Numbered from the stretch's first letter, positions 18,556-29,288 are shown. The stretch is DNA of 64,000 bases from Azorhizobium doebereinerae UFLA1-100 (GCF_000473085.1 NZ_AXBA01000022.1:47469-111468); one strand, 5' to 3'. Translations and numbers: made by a program. Notes: generated from the sequence alone by a model not told the origin.

Positions 18556-19905
18556 ATGGCGGGACGGGGGACGGGCTCCAGGCGGGGCTCCAGGCGGGCG
18601 AAGGCGCTGGCGGGCATCGCGCTGACCGGCGCGGCGCAGGCCCTCGCGGCGCTCGCCGTGTCCTCCATGGTCGCATCCCCGCTCGCCGCCCAGTCGCTGC
18701 CCTCCGATGCCATGCTCTCGCGCACCTTCGCCGAGCGCGGACCGAACATGCTGCTCGGCGCGCCGCTGAAGGCGCTGAAGGTGGCGACCCTCGACCTGCC
18801 GCCGGCGCTGGGCTCCGGCCTCGGCTTTACCCTGCCGGAACCGCCCGCCGTGCCGCCGCCCGGCGAGGACAGCTATTCCTATCCCCCGGCGCTGGTGCTC
18901 GCAGCGCCCGAGCCGGCGGTGGCCGCCGCCCCGCCTGCGGACGATCCGGCCGGCCGGGCGGAAGCGGAGGCCGAAGCCGAGACGCCGACCGTGTTCGGCC
19001 CCACGCCGCCGGCGCGCAACGTCTATCTGGAGCTTGCCCTCGACAGCCTGCTGTCGCTGCCCAATATCGACGACGAGGCGGTGGCGAGCGACGACGAGGG
19101 GCAAGGCCTGTTCGGCCCCGACATCAGCGGCGCGGACGTGGACCCGAGCGTGGCGGCGCGGCGCGCCGCCGACGCCGGCGGCATCGGCAGCGACGCCGTC
19201 TTCCCGATGCTGCCCGACGACCAGGGCTGGGCCGATCTCGGTTCCGACCCGGAAGCGGACGGCGACGGCGCGCCGCTCTACCGCGACCCCACCGTGGTCT
19301 TTGGTACCGATCCCAACACCTTCCCCGCCCAGGCGTTCGAGCACGCGACGGACGGCCTGCCCACGCGCCTCGTGCCGGTGCCGGTCTCCGCGCCCACCGA
19401 CCGCGCCCGCGACGCCGCCCTGCTGGGGGGCGGCACGCTCCAGGGCGGGCTCGCCGGCCCCACCTTCGCCGAGCGGCTGGGGCTTGAGGGCCCGGCCCGC
19501 GCCCGGGCGGAGAAGTGCCTGGCGGAGGCGATCTATTTCGAGAGCCGCGGCGAACCCAAGCGGGGCCAGATCGCGGTGGCCCAGGTGGTCATCAACCGGG
19601 TGTTCTCCGGCTACTATCCCAACGACGTGTGCAAGACCGTCTACCAGAACGCCCACCGGCACCTGGCCTGCCAGTTCACCTTCGCCTGCGACGACGTGAA
19701 GGACGTGGTGCGCGAGCCGGACATGTGGGTGCAGGCCAAGCAGATCTCCGCCGACATGCTGGACGGCAAGCTGTGGCTGGACAGCGTGGGCCGCGCCACC
19801 CACTACCATGCCTATTGGGTCCACCCCTCCTGGGTGCGCGAGATGCGCAAGCTGGACCGGATCGGCGTGCACACCTTCTACCGGCCGAAACGCTGGAACG
19901 GCTGA
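18556..19905 (+). CDS. SleB/CwlJ-type cell wall hydrolase
   Basis: A 449-residue exported protein: a basic N-terminus and signal-like hydrophobic stretch (about 17-45), a long Pro/Ala/Glu-rich low-complexity region, and a C-terminal Hydrolase_2 domain (about 318-445) with CLAEAIYFESRGEPKRGQ, AQVVINRVFSGYYP, QFTFACDD and THYHAYW. This domain is found in spore-cortex lytic enzymes and, in non-sporulating Alphaproteobacteria, in peptidoglycan remodelling proteins. The catalytic Glu is probably in AIYFESRGE. It stands alone between meaB and the permease gene. Confidence 0.88.
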   Translation: MAGRGTGSRRGSRRAKALAGIALTGAAQALAALAVSSMVASPLAAQSLPSDAMLSRTFAERGPNMLLGAPLKALKVATLDLPPALGSGLGFTLPEPPAVPPPGEDSYSYPPALVLAAPEPAVAAAPPADDPAGRAEAEAEAETPTVFGPTPPARNVYLELALDSLLSLPNIDDEAVASDDEGQGLFGPDISGADVDPSVAARRAADAGGIGSDAVFPMLPDDQGWADLGSDPEADGDGAPLYRDPTVVFGTDPNTFPAQAFEHATDGLPTRLVPVPVSAPTDRARDAALLGGGTLQGGLAGPTFAERLGLEGPARARAEKCLAEAIYFESRGEPKRGQIAVAQVVINRVFSGYYPNDVCKTVYQNAHRHLACQFTFACDDVKDVVREPDMWVQAKQISADMLDGKLWLDSVGRATHYHAYWVHPSWVREMRKLDRIGVHTFYRPKRWNG

Positions 19906-20095
19906 GGCCGCCTCCGCCGTCGGACCGGGATAAACAACCAGCGTCTCAGTCTTTAGCCGTACTTTTCTCAGCGGTGAGGAAGGTATAGACCCGGCACACC
20001 GGACGGCGTGCTGGGGCTTAAGCTATTTGCGCGATCCGTCTCCCGTAAAACTCGGGCCGCTTCAGGCTGAGCTTGAGCAGACGACGGAGTGCCAA

Positions 20096-21436
20096 GTGGA
20101 CAATATGGTGCATCCTGCAACCCAGGGTAAGGACAGCCTGCACGACAAAGCTCGGCGGATCAAAGCGATCCTGATCGGCTCCGCGGGAAATCTGGTTGAG
20201 TGGTACGACTTCTACGCCTATTCCGCCTTCGCGCTCTATTTTTCCAAGTCCTTCTTTCCCAATGAGGACCCCGTCGCCGAACTGCTGGCGACCGCGAGTA
20301 TCTTCGCCCTGGGCTTCTTCATGCGCCCCATCGGCGGCTGGCTGTTCGGCTATATCGGCGACAATCTCGGCCGCCGCCGCGCCCTGATGCTGTCCGTGCT
20401 GCTCATGTGCTTCGGCTCGCTGATCATCGCGCTCACCCCCACCTACGCCACCATCGGCGTGTTCGCCCCGGTCATGCTGCTGGTGGCCCGCCTGCTCCAG
20501 GGCCTGAGCCTGGGCGGCGAATACGGGTCGAGCGCCACCTATCTCTCGGAGATGGCCACCTCCAGCGAGCGCGGCTTCTACTCCTCCTTCCAGTACGTCA
20601 CCCTGATCGGTGGCCAGCTCACCGCCCTGGTGGTGCTGCTGGTGCTCCAGAACCTGCTGCTCACCGGCGAGGAACTGCGGGCCTGGGGCTGGCGCATCCC
20701 GTTCTTCATCGGCGCGGGCCTCGCCCTGTTCACCCTGGTGATGCGGCGCAACCTCCAGGAGACCGAGGCGTTCGAGAAGGCCAAGCAGAAGAAGACCTCG
20801 CGCACCGGCACGCTGCGCGGCCTGATGCAGCATCCGCGCGAGGTGGCCATCGTGTTCGGCCTCACCGCCGGCGGCACGCTCGCCTTCTATGTCTACACCA
20901 CCTACATGCAGAAGTTCCTGAAGCTCTCGGCGGGCCTCACCGACGCGCAGACCACCTGGGTCAGCGCCGGCACGCTGATCTTCGCCATGTGCCTCCAGCC
21001 CATCTACGGCGCCCTGTCGGACCGCGTCGGCCGCCGGCCGCTGCTGATCGGCTTCGGCGTGCTGGGCACGCTGTGCACCGTGCCCCTGCTGACCGCCATC
21101 CAGCATGCCAGCGGCCCGTGGATGGCCTTCCTGCTGATCGCCGGCGCGTGGCTCATCGTGTCGGGCTACACCTCGATCAACGCCGTGGTGAAGGCGGAGC
21201 TGTTCCCCGCCGCCATCCGCGCCTCCGGCGTCGGCCTGCCCTATGCGGTGGCGGTCTCGCTGTTCGGCGGCACGGCGGAATACATCGCCCTGTGGTTCAA
21301 GAGCATCGGCCATGAAAGCTGGTTCTACTGGTACGCCACGGGCGTGATCGCCTGCTCGCTGCTGGTGTACCTGTTCATGCCGGACACCAAGCACGCCTCG
21401 CGCATCGACGCCGAGGCCAAGGCGCACCAGAACTGA
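20096..21436 (+). CDS. MHS-family permease of the major facilitator superfamily (alpha-ketoglutarate permease-like)
   Basis: An inner-membrane proton symporter of 446 residues with twelve predicted helices. Signature elements are GNLVEWYDFYAY at the start of helix 1, GRRRALML between helices 2 and 3, LLQGLSLGGEYGSS, and GRRPLL between helices 8 and 9, typical of the metabolite:H+ symporter group (KgtP, ProP, ShiA). The GTG at 20096 is preferred because GGAG lies six bases upstream; ATG at 20105 is possible. The substrate is likely a dicarboxylate or related acid, but this is inference from family only; the neighbouring malic enzyme gene is on the other strand. Confidence 0.88.
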   Translation: MDNMVHPATQGKDSLHDKARRIKAILIGSAGNLVEWYDFYAYSAFALYFSKSFFPNEDPVAELLATASIFALGFFMRPIGGWLFGYIGDNLGRRRALMLSVLLMCFGSLIIALTPTYATIGVFAPVMLLVARLLQGLSLGGEYGSSATYLSEMATSSERGFYSSFQYVTLIGGQLTALVVLLVLQNLLLTGEELRAWGWRIPFFIGAGLALFTLVMRRNLQETEAFEKAKQKKTSRTGTLRGLMQHPREVAIVFGLTAGGTLAFYVYTTYMQKFLKLSAGLTDAQTTWVSAGTLIFAMCLQPIYGALSDRVGRRPLLIGFGVLGTLCTVPLLTAIQHASGPWMAFLLIAGAWLIVSGYTSINAVVKAELFPAAIRASGVGLPYAVAVSLFGGTAEYIALWFKSIGHESWFYWYATGVIACSLLVYLFMPDTKHASRIDAEAKAHQN

Positions 21437-21458
21437 GGCGCACTGGGCTGAAGCGACA

Positions 21459-21487
21459 CGGCCCGGACCTTCCGCAGGTCCGGGCCG
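21459..21487 (+). terminator. Hairpin after the permease gene
   Basis: A perfect 12-bp stem (CGGCCCGGACCT, loop TCCGC, AGGTCCGGGCCG) 23 bases after the stop, without a T tract. Confidence 0.6.
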
Positions 21488-21533
21488 CGTCTCGGCCCAT
21501 GCCGGCATCGCCGTCAAGGCTGCCACAAAAGCA

Positions 21534-21560
21534 AAAAGGCCCGGCATTGCCGGGCCTTTT
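21534..21560. terminator. Bidirectional terminator between permease and maeB
   Basis: A perfect 12-bp stem AAAAGGCCCGGC-ATT-GCCGGGCCTTTT has an A run on one side and a T run on the other, so it can stop transcription from both convergent genes. Confidence 0.88.
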
Positions 21561-21596
21561 CCTTTGGGATGCAGCCGGCCCCGGAGGGCCGGAGGA

Positions 21597-23888
21597 TCAC
21601 AGTTCGCTCTGGGCTTCCACCACCGCCACGGCGGTCATGTTGACGATGCCGCGCGCCGTCACGGTGGGGCCGAGGATGTGGGCGGGCTTGGCCGTGCCCA
21701 TCAGGATCGGGCCGACCGGCAGCGCGTCGCCAAGCACCTTGATCATGTTGTAGGCGATGTCCGCCGCGTCGAGGTCGGGCATCACCAGCACGTTGGCGAC
21801 GCCGGCGAGCCGCGAATGCGGGTAGATGCGCTCGCGGATGTCCGGCAGCAGCGCGGCTTCCGCCTGCATCTCGCCGTCCACCTCAAGGTCGGGCGCCCGC
21901 TCCATGAGGATTTCGAGCGCGGCCCGCATGCGGCGGGCGCAGGCGGTTTCGTTGCTGCCGAAATTGGAGTGCGACAGCAGCGCCACGTGCGGCTCGATGC
22001 CGAAGCGGCGCACATGGGCGGCGGCGAGGATGGTCATCTCCGCCAGGTCCGACGGGGTGGGCTCGGTCTGCACCTGCGTGTCGCAGATGAAGAAGTTGCC
22101 CTTCGGCGTGATGAGCAGCGACAGCGCCGCCAGCTCGCGCACGCCCGGCGCGAGGCCGACGATGTCGCGCACATGGCGCAGGTGGCGCGAGAAGCGCCCC
22201 TCGATGCCGCACAGCATGGCGTCCGCCTCGCCCTTGCGGACGGCCAGCGCCGAGATGACGGTGGAGGAGGTGCGCACCAGCGTGCGGGCGGCGTCCGGCG
22301 TGACGCCGCGGCGGCCGGCGATCTCGATGTAGGAGCGCACGAAGTCGCGGTAGCGCGGATCGTCTTCCGGGTTGATGACGTCGAAGTCCTCGCCCGGCCG
22401 GATCGACAGGCCGAAGCGCTGGAGACGGGTCTCCAGCACGTTCGGGCGGGCCACCAGGATGGGACGGGCGATGCCCTCCTCCACCACCGCCTGGGCGGCG
22501 CGCAGCACGCGCTCGTCCTCGCCCTCGGCATAGATCACGCGCTTCTTGTCCTGCTTCGCGCGGGCGAACAGGGGACGCATGATGAAGCCGGAGCGGAAGA
22601 CGAAATAGTCGAGCTTCTCGTTATAGGCCTCGAAATCGGCGATCGGCCGGGTGGCGACGCCGGTGTCCATGGCGGCCTTCGCCACGGCCGGGGCGATGCG
22701 CAGGATGAGGCGCGGGTCGAACGGCGAGGGGATGATGCTGTCGGCACCGAAGGCGCGGGTCTCGCCGCCATAGGCGCGGGCCACCACGTCGGAGGGCGTC
22801 TCGCGGGCGAGCGCGGCGATGGCTTCCACCGCCGCCATCTTCATTTCCGCATTGATGTCGGTGGCGCCGACATCAAGCGCGCCGCGGAAGATGTAGGGGA
22901 AGCACAGGACGTTGTTGACCTGGTTCGGGAAGTCCGACCGGCCGGTGCAGATCATCGCGTCCGGGCGCGCCTCACGGGCGTCCTCCGGCATGATCTCAGG
23001 ATTGGGGTTGGCCAGCGCCAGGATCAGCGGGCGGTCGGCCATGCGCTTGACCATGTCCTTGGTCAGCACGCCGCCGGCGGACAGGCCGAGGAAGATGTGC
23101 GCGCCGTCGATCACCTCGCCCAGGGTGCGGGCGTCGGTCTTCTGGGCATAGATGGACTTGTAGGGGTCCATCAGGGTCTCGCGGCCCTCATAGACCACGC
23201 CCTCGATGTCGCAGACCCAGATGTTCTCGCGCTTGGCGCCGAGCGTCACCAGCAGGTTGAGGCAGGCGAGCGCGGCCGCGCCCGCGCCCGAGGCGACGAT
23301 CTTCAGGTCCTCGATCTTGCGGTTGCCGATCTCCAGCGCGTTGCGCACGGCGGCCGCGACGATGATCGCCGTGCCGTGCTGGTCGTCATGGAACACCGGG
23401 ATCTTCATGCGCTCGCGCAGGCGGCGCTCCACCTCGAAACACTCGGGGGCCTTGATGTCCTCAAGGTTGACGCCGCCGAACGTGGGCTCCAGCGCGGCCA
23501 CGGTCTCGACCAGATGGTCGATCTCGGTGGCGGCGAGCTCGATGTCGAACACGTCGATGCCGGCGAACTTCTTGAACAGGACCGCCTTGCCTTCCATCAC
23601 CGGCTTGGAGGCCAGGGGGCCGATGTTGCCGAGGCCGAGGACGGCGGTGCCGTTGGTCACCACCGCCACCAGATTGGCGCGGATGGTCAGTTCGGCGGCC
23701 TGGAGCGGGTCGGCCTTGATGGCCTCGCAGGCCGCGGCGACACCGGGGGAATAGGCGAGCGCGAGGTCGCGCTGGTTACCGAGGGGCTTGGTGGCCTGGA
23801 TTTCCAGTTTCCCCGGCGTCGGGAAGCGGTGATAGACAAGCGCGCCGGATTTCAGATCCTCGGATATATTCGACATGTTTGACGCCAT
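21597..23888 (-). CDS. maeB: NADP-dependent malic enzyme MaeB (malic enzyme-phosphotransacetylase fusion)
   Basis: Cytoplasmic enzyme of 763 residues converting malate to pyruvate with CO2 release and NADPH formation. The first about 430 residues are the malic enzyme part ([43 protein letters not shown], and the dinucleotide site [10 protein letters not shown]); the rest is a phosphotransacetylase-like domain that in this family acts as a regulatory acetyl-CoA sensor rather than a catalyst. The ATG at 23888 follows GGGGGAGG. It is divergent from the large envelope protein at 24046 with 157 bases between. Confidence 0.95.
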   Translation of the reverse strand: MASNMSNISEDLKSGALVYHRFPTPGKLEIQATKPLGNQRDLALAYSPGVAAACEAIKADPLQAAELTIRANLVAVVTNGTAVLGLGNIGPLASKPVMEGKAVLFKKFAGIDVFDIELAATEIDHLVETVAALEPTFGGVNLEDIKAPECFEVERRLRERMKIPVFHDDQHGTAIIVAAAVRNALEIGNRKIEDLKIVASGAGAAALACLNLLVTLGAKRENIWVCDIEGVVYEGRETLMDPYKSIYAQKTDARTLGEVIDGAHIFLGLSAGGVLTKDMVKRMADRPLILALANPNPEIMPEDAREARPDAMICTGRSDFPNQVNNVLCFPYIFRGALDVGATDINAEMKMAAVEAIAALARETPSDVVARAYGGETRAFGADSIIPSPFDPRLILRIAPAVAKAAMDTGVATRPIADFEAYNEKLDYFVFRSGFIMRPLFARAKQDKKRVIYAEGEDERVLRAAQAVVEEGIARPILVARPNVLETRLQRFGLSIRPGEDFDVINPEDDPRYRDFVRSYIEIAGRRGVTPDAARTLVRTSSTVISALAVRKGEADAMLCGIEGRFSRHLRHVRDIVGLAPGVRELAALSLLITPKGNFFICDTQVQTEPTPSDLAEMTILAAAHVRRFGIEPHVALLSHSNFGSNETACARRMRAALEILMERAPDLEVDGEMQAEAALLPDIRERIYPHSRLAGVANVLVMPDLDAADIAYNMIKVLGDALPVGPILMGTAKPAHILGPTVTARGIVNMTAVAVVEAQSEL

Positions 23889-24045
23889 GTCCTCCCCCAA
23901 GCCTCTCTTGCTGCAACCGACTGCTGTTCGGGCCGGCAACCTATCCCCCACGGACGGGGATGTCACGGCCTGGGCTGGTGTTTTCGCGGCGAACGTGGCC
24001 AGGGTGGTCGCATAAAGGTGCACCGTGCGCGTGGAGGCAGCACTC

Positions 24046-26040
24046 ATGAAGAAGGTCGTCGTCGCAGTTGTGGTGCTGGCGGTCGTCGGGATCGGCGGCT
24101 ACTTCGGCTTCACCCGCTACGTCCAGGTCCGCGCCAAGGGCGACGTGGAGGCGGTGTTCGCCACCCTGCGCCAGCAGGGCGCGGAGGCCCGCTACCAGGA
24201 TGTCTCGTTCGACCTGTCCGGCCGCGTGCTGACGGTGACCGGCATCGACGTCAGCGCGCCCGGCGCCGGCCAGTTCAAGGCCGACCGGCTGGTGGCGCGC
24301 GGCATCACCTCGCCGTCCGGCGGCGCCATCCAGGCCAGCGCCGTCGAGCTTGAGGGGCTGGTGCTCTCGGCCACCGGGCTGGTGGCGCCGGGCGTCACCG
24401 TCTCCTACGCCGTGCCCAAGGCGCGAATCGACAATTACCAGGGGCCGGACCGGCTGCTGCCGGTGGCGCCGGGCAACGGCAGCCATCCCTATCTGCGCGA
24501 GATGCTGGTGCGCTTCGCCGCCGTGCGCGCCGACAGCCTGACCGTGCCGCAGCTCACCGGCCGGATGCTCCCCGCGCCCGGCACGCCGGCGGACGGCGCC
24601 ATCCAGCCGGTGGAACTGGCCTATGAGGGCTTCAAGGCGTCCGGCATCGCCGACGGCCGCGTCGCCGAGGTGACGCTGGACCGCGTGACCTTCACCACCA
24701 AGGTGGTCACCGACGGCAAGGCGGAGCCCGCCGGCGGCGAGATGGCCAACCTGCGCGCCTCCGGCATCGACACTGGCCCGGTGCGCGCGCTCACCGACGC
24801 CGAGCCCAGGGCGACCAGCCCGCTGCCGGTCTACGCCAGGATCACCGCCGGCCCCTACGTGCTGAAACCGGAGCCCGGCCACTCGGTGCGCGTGGGCACC
24901 ATCGCCATCGACCGGGTGGCGATCAACCCGGTGGACCTCTCCTTCCGGCGGCTCGACGAGATGAGCGCGCTCGCCCAGCGCGGCACGCCGCTGAGCGCGG
25001 ACGAGACCGCCCGGCTGCTGACCCTCACCGCCGACACGCTGGACGGCTTCGCGGTGGGCGCGGCGACGTTCGGCGACATGACGGTGACCGACAAGAACGG
25101 CACCGCCACGGTCGCCGCGCTGACCTTCCAGGGCTTCGCCAACGGCAAGCTGGACAGCCTGGAACTGACCGGGCTCGCCGGCACCACCAAGGACCTGAAG
25201 CCGGTCAGCATCAAGCGCGCCGCCATCCAGGGCTTCTCCTTCCACGACCTGCTGCGGATCTCCGCCGAGACGGCGAAGAACGACAACATGCCCAGCCTCG
25301 ATACCGGCTTCGGCCTGTTCAAGGTGCTGTCCGGCCTGGAGCTGGAGGGCATCGTCGCGCCGCACGAGGAGGGCGGCGGCACGGTGAGCATTCAGGCCAT
25401 GTCGCTGTCCTGGGGCGATTTCGCCGGTGCGCTGCCCACCCGCCTCGCCTTCAAGGCGGACAAGGTGAGCGGCCCGATCTCCGCCGAGGACGGCGAGCCG
25501 TTCAGCTATCTGGCGGCGGCCGGCCTCAAGCAGGCCAGCATCTCCATGCAGCTCAACCTCGCCTATGACCCGGCGGCGCGCACCCTCACGCTGTCGCCGG
25601 CCTCCACCGAGGTGGACCAGGCCTTCGCGCTGCGCGTCGAGGCGCGGCTCGACAACGTGCCCAAGACCGCGTTCGAGGACCCCGCCGGCGCCTTCCTGGC
25701 GCTGGGCGAGGCCACCGCCGGGCCGGTGACGCTCACCGTCACCAATCTCGGCCTGGCGCAGATCATGCTGAAGCAGCAGGCGGACCTTGCCGGCGTCGAG
25801 CCGGAAGACCTCAAGGCGGAGCTGATCTCCGGCGTCAAGACCGCCGCGCGCGATGCCGCGCAGGTGGTACCCGACGCCGCGGTGATCGGCGACGCGGTGG
25901 CCGCCTTCCTCCAGTCGCCGGGCACGCTGACCCTCACGCTGACGCCCCGCACGCCGATGCCCGTGCTGCAACTGGTGGGCCTCGACAACCCGCTGGAGGC
26001 GCTGATCGCCTTCAAGGTGACGGCGACCGCCGCGCCCTGA
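24046..26040 (+). CDS. Large envelope-anchored protein of unknown function
   Basis: I do not recognise this 664-residue protein. It starts with a Lys-Lys and one strong hydrophobic segment (about 4-22), so it is probably anchored in the inner membrane with the rest in the periplasm. The remainder is low in Cys and aromatic residues and consists of alternating beta-like stretches (GRVLTVTGIDV, VAEVTLDRVTFTT, GTATVAALTFQGF) reminiscent of YdgA or AsmA-type beta-rich envelope proteins, with a helical C-terminal part. GGAGG lies eight bases before the ATG. It ends 12 bases from the convergent FUSC gene. A lipid-transfer or envelope-structure role would be guesswork. Confidence 0.75.
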   Translation: MKKVVVAVVVLAVVGIGGYFGFTRYVQVRAKGDVEAVFATLRQQGAEARYQDVSFDLSGRVLTVTGIDVSAPGAGQFKADRLVARGITSPSGGAIQASAVELEGLVLSATGLVAPGVTVSYAVPKARIDNYQGPDRLLPVAPGNGSHPYLREMLVRFAAVRADSLTVPQLTGRMLPAPGTPADGAIQPVELAYEGFKASGIADGRVAEVTLDRVTFTTKVVTDGKAEPAGGEMANLRASGIDTGPVRALTDAEPRATSPLPVYARITAGPYVLKPEPGHSVRVGTIAIDRVAINPVDLSFRRLDEMSALAQRGTPLSADETARLLTLTADTLDGFAVGAATFGDMTVTDKNGTATVAALTFQGFANGKLDSLELTGLAGTTKDLKPVSIKRAAIQGFSFHDLLRISAETAKNDNMPSLDTGFGLFKVLSGLELEGIVAPHEEGGGTVSIQAMSLSWGDFAGALPTRLAFKADKVSGPISAEDGEPFSYLAAAGLKQASISMQLNLAYDPAARTLTLSPASTEVDQAFALRVEARLDNVPKTAFEDPAGAFLALGEATAGPVTLTVTNLGLAQIMLKQQADLAGVEPEDLKAELISGVKTAARDAAQVVPDAAVIGDAVAAFLQSPGTLTLTLTPRTPMPVLQLVGLDNPLEALIAFKVTATAAP

Positions 26041-26052
26041 GCGGCGGGCAGC

Positions 26053-27939
26053 TCAGGCGGGCCGCGCCGGGAGCAGGCGCAGCGCCGCCTCCAGCGCCGC
26101 GAGGCCGGCGGCAAGCCCGTCCTCGTCCACCATGTCCTGCGCCTGCGCCGCGCGCAGGTGATGTTCGGCCGCCGCGAGATGCCCGGCAAGGTCCGCCGGC
26201 ACGGCGGCGGCGGGCACCGTCGCCGACAGGCGGGCCAATTGGCGCGTCCAGTGCAGGCAGGCGGCGAGCTGGCGCGGCAGGAGGTCGGGCTGCGCGCCGA
26301 CCACGAAGCGCCGCGCCGCCTCCAGCGGCACCAGCGCCGCCACCGCCTCGCGGAAGCCGCGATCCACCCGCCGCATCGCGGCGGTGGGATCTGGGGCGGG
26401 ATCTGCGGTGGGATATTGGGCGGGATCGGCGAGATCGGCCGGCCCGGCGAAGCGCGCCCGGGCGAGGCCGACCACGTCGGCGAGGCCGCCGAGCACGGCC
26501 CGCACCCGGCCGGCCAGCAGCGGGCGCGTCGGCACCGGGAAGATGGCGAGGGCGCAGAGCATGGCGATGAGGCAGCCGGCCAGCACCTCGGCGAGGCGGA
26601 TCTCCAGCAGTTCCGACATGGTGGCGCCGAGCGCGCCGTAGACGAGGCCCACCAGCAAGGTGACGAAGAAGATCGCCCGCGCGTAGGCGTGCAGGATGAA
26701 GAAGGCCCAGCCGAACACGCAGGCCAGCATCAGCGCCACTTCCAGCACCGGATGCCCGCGCAGCAGATAGGTGGCGCCGGCCCCGACGACGACGCCGGCC
26801 ACGGTGCCGAGAATGCGCTGGGCGCTGCGGTGGATCATCTCCGCCCGCGAGCGCATGCCCAGCAGCACCAGGAACACCGAGAACACCGCCCAGAACCAGC
26901 GCTCGGGCGAGATGGCGAGCCCGGCGGACAAAGCGAGCGCGCCCGCCACCAGCACGCGGGCGGCGGCCTGCCAGGCGAGCGCGGCAGGGGCCGCCGGGCC
27001 GGCGCGGCGCGGCGGCGCCGGGCGCCGCTCGATCCCGGCGAGGTCCAGCATGCGGCGGGCGGCACGGTCCACCTCGCGCACCGCGCGGCGCAGCGGACCG
27101 GCGGGCGCGGCGCCGGGGCACGGCGCGGCGGGGGTGCCCTCCTCCAGCCGCCGGGCGCAGGCCAGCAGCAGCCGGCCGGCCTCGCGCGGCGGCGCCGCGA
27201 CCACCAGCCGGCCCACCGCCAGCTCGAAATCCAGCACCGCGCCGGCGAGGCCCTCGTCCGGGGCGTCGCCGCGCTCGCCCGCCTCCGGTGCCTCGGTCAG
27301 CGCGAGATGGTCCTCGATGGTCAAGGCGGCGTCGGTGAGCCGGGCGAGCGCCGGACCGGCGGGCCGCCCTTCCGCCGCCGCCCGCAACGCGCGGGCGCCC
27401 CGGCAGGCCAGGGCCGCCGCCGCGCCGCGCAACACGGTGGCGGCGGAGAGCGGCATCAGCACGCGGCAGGCCACGACCACGATGGCCAGCGCCGGCGGCA
27501 CCGCCGCCAGCGCCGCCGCGAGATCGCCGGCCGCCGGGTGCAGATAGAGCCCGACATAATAAAGGACGCCCGACACCATGCCCGCCGCCGTGGCCACCGG
27601 GCCGAGCGGGTGGACCAGCACGCCGAGCGCCAGCACCAGCACGAACACCGCTTCCACCACGGCCGGCAGCGGGGCCAGCAGCGTGCCCGCGCCGTAGGCG
27701 GCGAGCGCGCAGCCCACCACCACGGCGAGCGCGCGGGCATAGTCCCGCGCCGCCCCCTGCCGCACCAGCACCGGCAGGGTCATGGCGAAGACCAGGGCCG
27801 GCGCCCCGGCGGTGATGGGATGGCCGGCGAGGACGAGGGCGGGCAGGACCACGCCGCCCGTCACCGTCAGGGCCACGAGCGCGCGGCACGCGGTGAGAAG
27901 GCGCACCAGCCCCGGATCGACCGACTGGAGCGCCGCCAT
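26053..27939 (-). CDS. FUSC family membrane protein (aromatic acid exporter/YccS-like)
   Basis: An inner-membrane protein of about 628 residues with two blocks of transmembrane helices (about 15-165 and 330-470) separated by a cytoplasmic helical domain, the layout of FUSC proteins such as AaeB and YccS. The second block contains RSRAEMIHRSAQRILGTVAGVVVG, with RILGTxxG being the family signature. The start at 27939 (MAALQSVDPG) is chosen by fit to the first helix; the frame stays open upstream to 28092 and no ribosome site is convincing. Efflux of small aromatic acids is a family-based guess. Confidence 0.8.
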   Translation of the reverse strand: MAALQSVDPGLVRLLTACRALVALTVTGGVVLPALVLAGHPITAGAPALVFAMTLPVLVRQGAARDYARALAVVVGCALAAYGAGTLLAPLPAVVEAVFVLVLALGVLVHPLGPVATAAGMVSGVLYYVGLYLHPAAGDLAAALAAVPPALAIVVVACRVLMPLSAATVLRGAAAALACRGARALRAAAEGRPAGPALARLTDAALTIEDHLALTEAPEAGERGDAPDEGLAGAVLDFELAVGRLVVAAPPREAGRLLLACARRLEEGTPAAPCPGAAPAGPLRRAVREVDRAARRMLDLAGIERRPAPPRRAGPAAPAALAWQAAARVLVAGALALSAGLAISPERWFWAVFSVFLVLLGMRSRAEMIHRSAQRILGTVAGVVVGAGATYLLRGHPVLEVALMLACVFGWAFFILHAYARAIFFVTLLVGLVYGALGATMSELLEIRLAEVLAGCLIAMLCALAIFPVPTRPLLAGRVRAVLGGLADVVGLARARFAGPADLADPAQYPTADPAPDPTAAMRRVDRGFREAVAALVPLEAARRFVVGAQPDLLPRQLAACLHWTRQLARLSATVPAAAVPADLAGHLAAAEHHLRAAQAQDMVDEDGLAAGLAALEAALRLLPARPA

Positions 27940-28190
27940 CGCCCGGCGCGCGGCGCCGCGCCACACCGCCCCGCGCCAGAGGGGGGCGGTGTGGCGGAAG
28001 GACAGAGCGGACAGCGCTGGCGGCACGGGCAGGCCCCGATATAGGTAAGTAATATTGACCAATCTACCGCAGGCCGGGGCGGGCGGCAACACCCATGTTG
28101 CAGCGCAAAACGTGCCGGGCGGGCGGAGGGGGCCGGTTGCATCGCCGGACGAAGCCGTCCTATAGGGCGCGCGGGACTAACGGGCGGGGC

Positions 28191-29288
28191 ATGGCCGGGC
28201 ACATGGGCGCGATGACGGAGGGGACCGGCACCGGCCTGCCGCGACATGAGCCGGGCCTCGACGGCATCCGTGCCGTGGCGATCCTCGCCATCGTCATCTA
28301 TCACGCCTGCCCCGACGCCCTGCCCGGCGGCTGGGCGGGGGTGGACGCCTTCTTCGTGCTCAGCGGCTATCTCATCACCCGCCTGCTGGCGCGGGAGATG
28401 GTTGAGACCGGCCGCCTGCATTTCGGCCTGTTCTACGCCCGGCGGGCGCTGCGGCTCATGCCCGCCTTCGGCCTGCTGCTGCTGTTCGCGCTGGCCCGCG
28501 CCGCCCTGGCGCCGAGCGAGGCCGCCGGCCAGCTCCAGTTCCAGGGCATCGGCATGGCCGTGACCTATCTGATGAACTGGAACCGCGCGTTCGGCTGGGT
28601 CAACCAGGGCATCCTCGGCCACACTTGGTCGCTGTCCATGGAGGAGCAGTTCTATCTGCTCTGGCCAGTCTGCTTCCTCGCGCTGTGGCGGCGGCGGCCG
28701 GTGGCCTGGCTCGCCGGGGCCACCGGCCTCATCATCGCCTGGCGGTGCGCCCTGGCGCTTGGCGGGGCGGACGCGGAGCGCACCTATAACGGCTTCGACA
28801 CCCATGCCGACGCGCTGGCCATCGGCTGCATCCTCGCCCTCGTTCCGCTCGGCGCACCGGCGCGGCTGGGACTGACGCGGGCCGCGCCGCTCGCCGTGGC
28901 GGCGCTGGCCGTGATCCTGCTGGCGATGCCGTTCCGCTCCCTGTGGACCCAGACCTGGGGCCTGACCGCCGCCGCGCTGGCCAGCGCCTGGCTGATCGTC
29001 GCCGCGCAGCAGGACGGCTGGCTGAAGCGGGTGCTGTCATCGCCGCTCGCCGTCTATACCGGCCGCATCTCCTACGGCTGGTATCTCTGGCACTATCCGT
29101 TCCTGCTGATCGGCATCTGGAGCATCCCGGACATTTCGGCGGCGCAGCGCCTGGCGCTGGTCTTCGCCGGCTATCCGGTGGCCATGCTGTCCTATCATTG
29201 CGTCGAGCGGCCCTGCCTCAGGCTCAAGGACCGCCTCCGCCCGAAGGCGCGCCCCGAGCCGGAGCCCGCCGGCCTCACCGCCGCCTGA
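28191..29288 (+). CDS. Acyltransferase 3 family membrane protein (OafA/YrhL type)
   Basis: An integral membrane O-acyltransferase of about 365 residues that transfers acyl groups to cell-surface glycans. Near the N-terminus are GLDGIRAVAILAIVIYH (catalytic His region), GVDAFFVLSGYLITRLL and FYARRALRLMPAF; later HTWSLSMEEQFYLLWP and YGWYLWHYPFLL are typical. About ten helices are expected. The start is uncertain among ATGs at 28191, 28203 and 28212; none has a good ribosome site. It is divergent from the FUSC gene, and the acceptor glycan is unknown. Confidence 0.88.
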   Translation: MAGHMGAMTEGTGTGLPRHEPGLDGIRAVAILAIVIYHACPDALPGGWAGVDAFFVLSGYLITRLLAREMVETGRLHFGLFYARRALRLMPAFGLLLLFALARAALAPSEAAGQLQFQGIGMAVTYLMNWNRAFGWVNQGILGHTWSLSMEEQFYLLWPVCFLALWRRRPVAWLAGATGLIIAWRCALALGGADAERTYNGFDTHADALAIGCILALVPLGAPARLGLTRAAPLAVAALAVILLAMPFRSLWTQTWGLTAAALASAWLIVAAQQDGWLKRVLSSPLAVYTGRISYGWYLWHYPFLLIGIWSIPDISAAQRLALVFAGYPVAMLSYHCVERPCLRLKDRLRPKARPEPEPAGLTAA

